This document shows positions 32,681 through 43,500 of a DNA stretch of 64,000 bases, one piece after another. The notes beneath the pieces are model-generated. The model saw only the letters and a list, made by a program, of their open reading frames with translations, did not search any database and was not told the origin of the DNA. The number at the start of each line of letters is the position of its first letter. The first letter of the stretch is position 1. The translations under genes were made by a program, and so were the position numbers. Source of the DNA: Owenia fusiformis (taxonomy: Eukaryota > Annelida > Polychaeta > Sabellida > Oweniidae); assembly GCA_903813345.2 (NCBI GenBank), contig CAIIXF020000004.1, positions 20,866,477 through 20,930,476 of the forward strand, written 5' to 3'.

Positions 32681-33919
32681 AATAGCATGCTCCGTCACAG
32701 CGGACAAATATTTCGATACCAGCCTGTGATCGGGGGACACTGTATCATGAAAACATGACTGTTGAGCAGTTACAAAAACATGTGTACATGTATTATAGTG
32801 AAAACATCATTCCTTTACATCTTTTGAAATTGAAAGTGAAAACTTGAACTAGTCAATTTTTGTCATTTACACAATATGCATTAGTCCACAAGGTGCTTGT
32901 GAATGGGCAGTACAGTAAAACATGTATTAACATCTGTACGTAGTACCAGGGACGTACAGTGAAACCTGTAAAGTGGAACCTCTAGAATCTGAGCACCTCT
33001 GTTAGCAGAACACTTCAGAGCCCCAAGACCCACCGACTTAATGTTATTGAACCTCTTATAAGTGGAACACCTCCCAAGTGGAACATTTTCTAGAGTTACC
33101 AAAGCCATTCCACTTTTTATAATTTAGATGGATGAAAAAGATTGCAGCACGTGTGTTTGTAGAGCCACATCTCTCTAGGCTCAACTGAGAATGAGAACTT
33201 CATTGCACAATAAGAATTTGATGTGGTGAAAATCCCAACTGGACGTATTAATTATGTGAAATATGACCGAAATAAAGAAAAATAAAATGACCCAAAACTT
33301 AAAATTTGACTTGTAGATTTCAAGCAAAGTAAACTGGGTTTAATGAAAATTCAAAAATAGATATGTGAGAAAATTCCAAATGCCTGAATTCGAGTATATG
33401 CCATTTTGCTAAAAGTGTCACATTCATTTTTCTAGCAACACTCATTGAATTCAACTACTACAATAGTATCTCAGGTTGTTACAAAAGTTTCTAAAGATAT
33501 CAATTAGTTTTTTTTCCTCTAGAGAAATGGATTCTCTGTCCACCATATTGGTAGGGCGATGTGTTACTTTTTGACATCTAACTCACTGGTAACGCGCCGG
33601 ACATAGAACTAGTGCAATAAACCCGTGCCCTCTTGTAATCTGAGACCATCGGCCATGTTTTTCAGATTTGACATGGCAGAGAAGCATAAAAATACTGTAC
33701 TCCAACTAATATTTGCAATTGACGGTGTTATATTTTTGATATTTTGTGGCTAATAAGTTTCGCTAATTTTCAGGTTTTTGAAATTTTGCGGGTATTAATT
33801 TTTGCAGATTTGTGACTTCTCAAATTCTTCCAGCTTCTTTTTCCAATTTCTTTGATTAAATTGGTTTACCCGATATAATTTAAGAAAACAGTATCCTATT
33901 CCTACATACCTTTTATCGC

Positions 33920-34520
33920 TTAGTTCTGGATGAAAATATCATCAACATTGAGTCAAACCATAAGGAAACGGACAGCTTCTCACTTTTCAAAAAACAACTA
34001 AACGATCACCTCACGAAAAACATTGAACCTACAATTTCAACCTCCTACTTATAGAACTTTGATAGTAAAGAAGAAACACTACTAAATAAGATAAGAGTAA
34101 ATCGATATTTTAAATCCGATCTTTTTTACCATTATTTCGCGTTCATTAACAACGATCCATATTGTGACTGTGGAGTTCGAGAGACAGCACAACATAAACG
34201 CTTGTCCTGCCCTCTGAGAGAATCAAATTGCGCTAGCTGTGGTAAAACGTGAACTAAACTTAGATGTAACTAAATATAAAACATTAAAAATCAAGACAAA
34301 TTTCCTACTTTTTGCGACAAGGATCTGACAAATGAAAACAACACCCAAATTTTTAAGACAGTTTTAAATTTCATTAAACACAATCAAACATGCGATAACA
34401 ATATAATTAAAATTCAGGACAGCAAAGGAGGTACAGACAGACAGAAAAACAGATTGTATTTAAACTATATTATTTTTATACTAACTATGACTAAATGTAA
34501 TTCTATATTGTAATTAAAAT
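33920..34520 (+). pseudogene. 5'-truncated LINE, end of ORF2
   Basis: With frameshifts and stops it reads KIRVNRYFKSDLFYHYFAFI, NNDPYCDCGVRETAQHKRLS and CPLRESN. The CxCG-x-x-ET-x-H-x-x-x-CP pattern is the C-terminal Cys/His segment of non-LTR retrotransposon reverse transcriptase proteins. No reverse transcriptase core remains. Confidence 0.65.
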
Positions 34521-34578
34521 TCACTTAAAGCGGCAGTAGAAATGCCCTTTCTGGGCGATTACGCCGTGATTAAGATGT

Positions 34579-35278
34579 AAAGGAGGAGGGAAATTAGCGC
34601 AATAGACTTTGGACAGTCATATGTTGGATTTTGGCCATTTTCTGAGGATTTAAACAACTGCATATGTTAGGCCAATGCATTACCTCCAGGAAAATCACTT
34701 CTAGAGATGATAAAATAATTTCTACTTTGAGACAGGGTAGATGCAAACAACCCACCAACATGTTTTTTCTGAAATGTTTTCCTAATTTTCGACCCCTTCC
34801 ATCCCTGCTTTTTTATTTAATTTTTCTTGCATCAATATGTTGCATTTTGACACATAGTTAACCCCTTTAAAGAAATAAGTGATTCCATCAGGGGTTTTAA
34901 AGATACCCACTATGGGTGACCAAACTTAGCTGAAAGCAATGATTTTTCCTATGGGAAAATAACATGGGAAATATTGTTTTCCACTTTATCTAAAAGGAAT
35001 CATTTATTCCTTTTAAGGGATTAACTGTGTGTCAAAACGCAACATTTTGATGCAAGAAAAATTAAAAAAGCAAGGATGGAAGGGGTTGAAAATCAGGAAA
35101 ACATTTCAGAAAAAACATGTTGGTGGGTTGTTTGCATCTACCCTGTCTCAAAGTCAAAATTGTTTTATCATCTCTAGAAGAGATTTTCCTGGGGGTAATG
35201 CATCCACCTAACATATGCACCTTTTTAAATCCCCAGGAAATGGCCAAAATCTGTTGCGCTAACTTCCCTCCTCCTTTA
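34579..35278. mobile_element. Fold-back element, arms about 290 bp
   Basis: aaaggaggagggaaattagc at the left pairs with gctaacttccctcctccttt at the right, and tgttggtgggttgtttgcat with its inverse near 34740. Length about 700 bp, no coding capacity. Confidence 0.85.
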
Positions 35279-36091
35279 TTTATGATTTTTATGAAATAAA
35301 GAGTACTAAGTATGATTAAAAAAATTGAGTCAAACAAAATTCCCTGGAATTTTGCGACTATTATATTTCGCAAATTAGAACTATAGGAATTTCGAGGCAA
35401 CTTTATTTCGCGAATATTTTGAAAAACTCGCAAAAACGTTAAATATTAGCAGCAAGCAAAAACTTACCAAGAGCACAGTATAATGACTTTACGAGCCAAT
35501 TCACAAGAAATCCGGGATACACAAATGTCAGTCATGGGCAAATATGTTTTTCCATATTTAGATTTCTTTTTTTAGGTTCAACTGGCTATTATGTAGTTAA
35601 CAGACTGTACAGTTGTAGCTGTTTTGAACAGGGTTTCCACAACGATAAATATATCAAATAAAGTCTAAACTGCATTGTACACGTATAAAATGGTAGTATG
35701 TGTGGATATGCTTACATATGAAGGAAAAATTAACAACTTGGGTAGTGATTACCCAAAGATCAGGTCTTGCCCGTAACGTTGGATCAACTTTATAAAGGGA
35801 GCCTTAGTCAAGATGGAGCTTTTTGACAGTTTTAGCTAAAAAATCATCCGAAAAGTATTCAGGTGACCCCCACCACTATCCGTGTGATTTAACAGTCACC
35901 GTTTTTCATTTTAGAAAATTGTTCTATCCATTGCTGGTATATCAAACGTACGGGGAGCTTGAATTAAGGTGTTGGGCTGCTCATTTTTTCTGAAAAGGGT
36001 TGTAATTTGCTTCCATTTTTCTTTTTCATTTTAATATATTAGCTACGACGAACTAGAAACATTATTAAACAAATACTGACCCATGGAATAA

Positions 36092-37071
36092 AGGGTGTCT
36101 CAAAAAATATACCCGAAAGTATATATCAACAGCAAAGATATAATCAATATTTTCAGATATTTTTGCATGGTCATTTAGGGAAAGAATGTAAATGTTCTCC
36201 CCAATACTGAATTTTTAGTTTGTCTTGCCTTTTTAATGCTTTATACCCTTATTATACCGGGTTCAATTTAACCTCCCAATATTTCGATGACAGCCTGCAT
36301 CGATATCCTTACTGCTACATTGTCAAACAAATTTGATAATATTTCTAGAGGAATGTTTTAAATTTCTCATCAGATGATGGCCTTATTAAAGTTAAGTTGT
36401 TTTAGATCTCTTAGTTTGGGATTAGCACAATAATGGTTCTTCAAGTTACCCCAGAGAAAAAGTCTGAGGTGTCAAATCTGTTGAATGGGGAGCTCTCATA
36501 ATGTCTTTATACGGAGAGATCAGACGTTGGAGAACCTTCTTTCATGGGAATCCTTGTGTGGCCCTTGCTGTACGTTGAGGGGTTCAATCTTTTGAGACCA
36601 TAGTGTTCTTATTTGGATATCAATCAGTCTCCACTACTCTGGAAGGTGGTACTCCATTATCAACTGCTAAATCATTTGATGATAATTCAATTAAAATGAC
36701 CTGGTTCTCTGTGATTGTTCTGTCATCTTCATTCTTGAACTTCTTTCTCTGTCGGTTATTTGAAGGAACATTTTTCAGCCAAAAGACCTAGAACAACATA
36801 AGGCCAACATCCAAAGAGAAGTTCAAAACATTCCACCAGAGGCATTATTAAATGTGATGAACAATTGCAATGTACCATTTAAGGATGCAGGCAGTCATGG
36901 AAATATGAAACAAAAAGTAAAGGGTTAAAATATCAAAAAAGGCAAGACTGAATTAAAAACTGTTAATTGGTGAGAAAACGTACGTACTTCATGTATGCAA
37001 AATGTATTAAAATATCGATTGGCTTATCTGTGCTGTTGATATATTTTTGGGTACATTTTTTGAGACACCCT
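36092..37071 (+). mobile_element. Tc1/mariner-type element, degenerate
   Basis: The ends agggtgtctcaaaaaatata and acattttttgagacaccct are inverted. It contains the end of a transposase (next entry) and otherwise stops and frameshifts. It lies just upstream of the NEK gene. Confidence 0.72.
36776..36928 (+). pseudogene. Transposase C-terminal fragment
   Basis: The frame reads QPKDLEQHKANIQREVQNIP then PEALLNVMNNCNVPF and ends with TAA. The pattern L-x-x-x-K-x-x-I-x-x-E-x-x-x-IP-x-x-x-L-x-x-V-M is the usual C-terminus of Tc1/IS630-class transposases in animals. Confidence 0.65.
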
Positions 37072-37249
37072 GTGACTTATATATACGCCCTTTGGTGTGT
37101 CTTTTCATGTTGTATGAACTATTGTAAGATGGAATTTTGAGCAAATAAATTGAGATTGAATTGAAAAAAACATATCTCATGTATTTATCATTCACTTGAT
37201 TTTATCATTATGGGAAAAACTTATCCTGGGATTAAAAAATTATAGGTGG

Positions 37250-37279
37250 CAGCACTCTCTACGTCACACCTGATCAAAG
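37250..37279 (+). promoter_or_regulatory. CRE-like half site just before the NEK start codon
   Basis: ctacgtcacacc lies about 12-20 bases before the ATG; TACGTCA is the inverse of TGACGTA, a CREB/ATF-type site. No TATA box is evident. The start of transcription is unknown, so the site may be promoter or 5' leader. Confidence 0.3.
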
Positions 37280-37538
37280 ATGGCGAGCGATTTTGAAAAG
37301 TTGAGAGTTATTGGTACTGGAACATTTGGGCGTGCCTGGCTTGTGAAATCCAATAAAAACAAAAGGAAGTATGTCATTAAAGAGATCCAAGTGTTAGGAT
37401 CGAGTGAGAAGGAGAGGGAGCAAAGTCTTACGGAGGTTGCGGCTCTAGGACGATGTAAAAACATCAACGTTATTCGATATAAAAATGCATTCGTGCAAAA
37501 CGGGATGCTGAACATCGTAATGGAATTCGCTGATTCAG
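37280..37538 (+). CDS. NEK kinase exon 1 with start codon
   Basis: The start is the ATG at 37280 in the context caaagATGG, with A at -3 and G at +4. The kinase N-lobe begins at residue 4, as is usual for NEKs, so no upstream coding sequence is needed. It covers the Gly-loop, the catalytic Lys34 and the alpha-C helix ([14 protein letters not shown]), and ends EFADS plus one base at gtaggt. Confidence 0.9.
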
Positions 37539-40500
37539 GTAGGTTGTTAGCTACTGCAGCACATTTGTCATGTTATATAGATACGTATCTTATTCTCAAA
37601 TTGGTTGGTTGGTTCAAATTTGGAAATGAAGGAATTCAAGTCCATGTTTCAAGCAGAATGTTGTAAGAATCCAGAAACCTCAAATCACTAAAAGGACAAG
37701 TACTGCTTTGGTTAAAATTTTGTCCAAATAAATGTATGATTGGTTGATTCAGACAAGCCTCTTTAAATCCTATGCTTATTGAAGCATTTAGGACGCATCA
37801 TTTGAGAAATAAAAATTGGAACAGTGCATACAATTTATCCTGTTCCCGGACTTTGGTCCTGTACGGAGCCCATACATTTGCCTGTACGATTACAACTTGG
37901 GAGAATTATCTACGCCCCTTCCACTTAAGAAACCTACCTCAATGCATTCTAGAACTCAAAATGTAACTTCTCATATATTGGAACCGCCGATTGTCTGGGT
38001 TAGTTGGCAGAACGAGGTCTTTTTGTTTCTTATGGCTCTTTTGGTCGAAGTTCGATTAAGATGGCGGTTATAACGGAATTTCCCGAACTCTTCCGTAATA
38101 GCACGAACTTGGTTTTTCGTAACATCACTTTCGTGTAAAATGGATTTGTTTCCGGTAAGAAACATTGTTTAACCATTCGGTATACAGTTAAGAGCATAGG
38201 ATGTCGACATGGCAGTAAATATTGAAAATATTGTCCGAAATTTTCGAAATTCCCTCTTACCGGTGACAAATCCATTTTACACGGAAGTGACGTAACGAAA
38301 AACCAAGTTCGTGCTATTACGGAAGAGTTCGGGAAATTCCGTTATAACCGCCATCTTAATCGAACTTCGACCAAAAGAGCCATAAGAAACAAAAAGACCT
38401 CGTTCTGCCAACTAACCCAGACAATCGGCGGTTCCAATATATTAGAAGTTACATTTTGAGTTCTAGAATGCATTGAGGTAGGTTTCTTAAGTGGAAGGGG
38501 CGTAGATAATTCTCCCAAGTTGTAATCGTACAGGCAAATGTATGGGCTCTGTACAGGACTATAGTCCTGGAACGGGATAACATACAATCATTCATCCATG
38601 TGATGAAAACACATGTATATAAATATATCATTCTTGTATTTCAAGGTGATCTTCAAGGGAGAATAGATAGGCAGAATGGTGAACATTTTGAGCAACATGT
38701 TATCCTGGATTGGTTCATACAGTTGTGCTTTGGACTTAGATATATTCACTCAATGAAGATTTTACACAGAGGTGAGTGTACCTTCAGCAATGGGTTAACT
38801 TTCAAAGGCGTAGCCAGCATTATTGTCAAATGGGGTGCGATTTTTGAGGTTTGCATCACTATGAGCAAAGCAAGGCCCGATAAGGGAGTAGGGAATTTTT
38901 TTTACATTTTATACGGTGCATTATAATATAAGCATTTCAATTAAAGCACAAATTTGCTTTTTTCTTTTTTTTGGGGGGGGTTGTGATCATAACCCCCCCC
39001 CCCCCCCCCCCTCCTGGCTATGCCCATGACTTTGTCTACTTATTTGAATTAGTTCCATTTAGTATACCCACAGGCCCGTAGCCAGAATTTTCGAAGGGGG
39101 GGTTCACTTTTCCAAAAAAATCTAGGGGGGTTCACTTTGGTAAATTTGGCCAAAAATCCCTCAAAAAATAGTCAGAATGGTGAAAAACTGCATGATTTTG
39201 AAAGAAATTTTGGCCAGGGGGGGGGTTCGCCCGAACCCCCCGAACCCCCCCTGGCTACGGGCCTGACCCATATCAAGTATATTGCAATCCCATGTCTAAC
39301 CTCCTCTTATTTTCTTGAGGCAAATTAATGTTTCCAGAAACATCTTGTCCAGGAAGCTACTATGAGAAAATCACAAATATATAATCTGTCCATACCTTTT
39401 CTCTTATACCAGTATAAAAGATCATGGTTGCTACATCTGAGGTCATTATCAGCATCAAAAGCTAAATAACTTTAATTGGGAAGGAACTCTATATGCACAT
39501 CATATGTCTATTTCAATTTAACCCCTTTATATTTATATTGATTATTAACCTCTTGACTTCCCAGAGTGACAAGATTTCTTGTCACTTGGAAATTATCATG
39601 AAACCTTGAGTGAAGAGATAATCTGTCACAAAATGGCTCTAATTTGGATCATTTTCATCTAGTTTACACAAAAAATGTCTTAAAATGTGTGGAAATGATC
39701 TCTGTCGACTAATTTCACTATATAAGTTGAGCTGTTGTATCAAGTCACCTGTTGTATCAAAAGCTGGCAAAAATGAAAAATCTGACAACTATATATATAT
39801 ATTATTTAAGAGCCGCTTTATGTTTCATTTCAGATCTAAAAACACAGAACATATTCCTGACTAGGCATAATATTGTGAAAATTGGAGATTTTGGAATCGC
39901 ACGTATATTAAAAGAGACACATGGCTGTGCCAATACAACAATAGGAACTCCGTATTATCTGAGCCCAGAGATATGCCAGAAACAGCCGTATCCTTTGGTT
40001 GAAGCATTATGCCTTAAGCTATTCCCCTTGTCATAATAGCACAACTTAAGCTACTCAGAGGGTAGACAATAGACATGATGATGATGGGAATTCACAGTAG
40101 AAAAAGTATTCACACATGTTAGACGAGGTGTGTCTGATTCCAGCCAATCCGAACTAAGTATTTCATATAACTGCAGTGCATTATATCATCCAAGGTCCCT
40201 TGGTAAACAGTTGCCAAGGTGACAACTTGACTCCAGATTGAAATTGATACTTTGCCAACTTGACCCTTGCAAAAAGTTTAATTGAAAATATGTTCCTTTA
40301 CTGATATTGTGATTTTGTAGAAAATATTTTGTAATGTGTGAAAAGAATTTAAGCCCAAGACTCAATGCATTGTGGCTGCTTCATTCCACTCAGGCGTTGT
40401 TTCCAAAACGTCACATTCACACTGCACTATCATGCAAAGATTTGGAAACAACACCTTCAGTGGAATGATTCAGCACACACAATGCACCGAGCCAGTGGCT

Positions 40501-43500
40501 TAAATCCTTAAATATAGAACCAGCAAATAAATTTCCATGCCATGGCCTTATTGTGTTACAGGGCCGTAGGGGGATGGGGTGTTAAGGGGAGCGAGTGAAC
40601 CCCTCTGCCCCTGGCAAAAAATTGAATCCCCCTTCTTGGAAAAAACTGGCTACGGGCCTGTGGTGACATCAAGAACTGAGTTTGATGGGACTTAAATTTC
40701 TACTTAAAATAAATTAATATACAAATGTATATTCACCTTGACTCTCCCCAGATATGATAGTAAGAGTGATATGTGGGCCTTGGGTTGTGTTCTTTACCAG
40801 ATGACTTGCTTAAAACCACCGTTTGATGCTCCAGGATTTGGCCCTCTAGTGGTAAAAATTATGGATGGCAGATATGCTCCTATACCTCAGTAAGTATTCC
40901 TTATTTGACAAATTATAGTAAGTGATCTTTAAAGCAACAGTTAGCTAGGGTTTCATGTCCTGTTAAAAGTTAAAAAATACACAGTGGCCCTCCCAGGATG
41001 TTTTCTGAACATGGTGCAAGATCCCAATTTTACCTAATTATGCCAATATTTCAACATTTTTTTCTAAGGGCGAACAGATCGCTTTTTAACAAAGGATTGA
41101 TATCGATATGGAGAACTGAATTCAACAATGTTTTTCTCTTAAACCAATCATTGAAAACATTCTGTAAAAAAACACGGTATTTTATGTAATGTTGACTGAT
41201 GGACAACAATTTAAAGCGAAAGTTATTTAGAAATATTTTCTATAACTGTTTTTGTTAACATTTTTTTTTTTTAGTGCAATTGTTTTTGCTCCTTTCTACC
41301 AATTCTTGAGAATGAAATAAAATGTCTTTCCGAACCTTGTTGGAACAAAATAGCATATACAACATGTTTTAGACCTCTCAATATTATAGTTATACAAAGG
41401 AATTAAAAATTAAAACAAAATCCCCCCAAAATAGATAAAAAACCAAGATAAACCTTTTATTTCATTAACAAGATACTTTTTTAAAATCAACCAAAATTTC
41501 CTTTGTACAATTACAATATTGAGGTTCGGAAAGATGTTTCATTTCACTTTGGAAACATGATACCAAGAACAAAACAAGTGTTTGATGTGTTTTCTAAAAC
41601 AATATAGATGAAATTATATATATATTTTTCAAATTATATTGTTTCCATTTAAAAGATGACCATTAAATTGACACTGTCTAAAATTTTCAGAATTTTTTGA
41701 TGACTGGTTTAAGAGAAACGTGTGTTCAAAAAGTTCGCCATATCGATACCCATCCTTTCCATTTTGCACCCCGTTGAAATATTTTTGCACCCAGTAGACC
41801 CGGCTGAAATATTTTTGCACCCTGTTGAGAACTGGATAAATCATGAAAATGTATTTCATACACAGACACCAAAGAACATTACTTTATTTATGTTTAAACT
41901 GACTAATACATTTGATTTTTTTTTGTTCATTAATCTGATTCATTCATTTTATTTCCAGACATTATGGAGCAATACTAGAAGATCTGATCAATGTTCTACT
42001 TAAACAAGATCCTTTAAAACGGCCCTCTGCTGAAGAAATTCTATTTATCCCATCGCTACAGGCCACCATTGATACGTACATCGCCAGGCAACGAGAGCTA
42101 TTCAAAAAGCGGAGCTCAGCGAGAGATGGGAGCCCTGCAGTAGAGTCATCTGGTGGTGAAAGTGAGAAAGAAAACGTATGTTCACAATTTTTTGATAACA
42201 TGCTTACCAATGCTGGTGAATCTTTGCTTGATTCTGATTCTTTCCTGATTCATTGCTTGTTCCATTCTCATTCCTTTCTGATTCATTGCTTGCTCTGCTT
42301 ATTCAATTCTTATTCCTTGCTTGTTCCTTCTTGGTGTATTGCTTGTTCTATTCTTATTCCTTTCTTCTTCCTTCCTGATTCATTGCTTGCTCTACTTGTT
42401 TCATTCTAATTCATTGCGACCTTCCTGATACAAATTACTTGTTGCTTGTTCCATTATTATTCCTTGCCTGCTCCTTCCTGATGCATTGCTTGCTCTCCTT
42501 GTTCTATTCCTTTCTTCTTCCTTCCTAGCTCATTGTTTAATCCCTTCATAATGCTTGCTTGTTCCTTCCTGGTGCATTGCTTGTTCCAATCTTACTCCTT
42601 GCTTGTTCCTTCCTGATGCATTGCTTGTTCCATTCTTATTCAATGCTTGTTCCTCCTGATGCAAATTGCTTGTTCTATTCCTTGCATGTTCCTTCCTGAT
42701 TCATTGCTTGCTACGCTTATTCAATTATTATTCCTTGCTTTTTCCTTCCTGATCCATTTCTCGCTCTGCTTGTTTCCATTATTATTTCTCCCTTGTTCCT
42801 TCCTGATGCATATGCTTGTTCAATTCTTATTCATTGCTTATTCCTTCCTGATGTAGATTGATTGTTCTATTCTTATTCCTTCCAACCTACCTGATGAGTT
42901 GCTTGTTCCATTCTTATTCATTGCTTGTTCCTTCCTGATGCATTGCTTGTTCCATTCTTATTCCTTGCTTATTCCTTCCTGGTGTAGATTGCTTGTTCTA
43001 TTCTTATTCCTTGTGACCTTCCAGATGAGTTGCTTGTTCCATTCTTATTCATTGCTTGTTCCTTCCTGATGTATTGCCTGTTCCATTCTTATTTCTTGCT
43101 TGTTCCTTCATGATGCATTGCTTGTTCCATTCTTATTCATTGCTTATTCCTTCCTGGTGTAGATTGCTTGTTCTATTCTTATTCCTTGCGACCTTCCTGA
43201 TGAGTTGCTTGCTCCATTCTTATTCATTGCTTGTTCCTTTCTGATGCATTGCTTGTTCCATTCCCTAATTCTTGCTTGTTCCTTCCTGATGCATTTCTTG
43301 TTCCATTCTTATTCATTGCTTATTCCTTCCTGATGTAGATTGCTTGTTCTATTCTTATTCATCATTGCGAACTTCCTGATGCAAATTGCTTGTTTCATTC
43401 TTATTCCTTGCTTCTTCCTTCCTGATTCATTTCTTGCTCTGCTTGTTTCCATTCTTATTTCTCGCTTGTTCCTTCCTGGTGCATTGCTTGTTACATTCTT

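Larger units (their letters stand above)
29787..32728. mobile_element. Fold-back element (CACAGGCTGGTATCGAAA family), copy 1, with two nested insertions
   Basis: Ends cacaggctggtatcgaaag and tttcgataccagcctgtg; 5-bp duplication ATCGG at 29782-29786 and 32729-32733. The inner motif tttgtccgctgtgacggagc appears at both ends and twice around the centre (30172-30228). Compared with the uninterrupted copy at 48758, it carries an insertion at about 30332-30715 and another at 30937-32680. Confidence 0.88.
29464..37279. other. Intergenic region packed with transposons
   Basis: The MINDY4B-like 3' untranslated part is not delimited: no AATAAA is obvious before 29787. A direct repeat of about 100 bases (agaagtaaataatacatatg and tgtacaagtttggtagagac) occurs at 29530-29620 and 29665-29755, with a weaker third copy after 32735. 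Stretches 32735-33900 and 35280-36090 hold nothing recognisable except a pogo-like fragment near 32955 (acagtgaaacctgtaaagtg). Confidence 0.5.

Noticed and set aside
39752-40036. NEK reading through 39834 upstream and past 39987
   Set aside because: The upstream part precedes a clear acceptor, and the downstream part is U12 intron ending in a stop; splicing restores the kinase motif.
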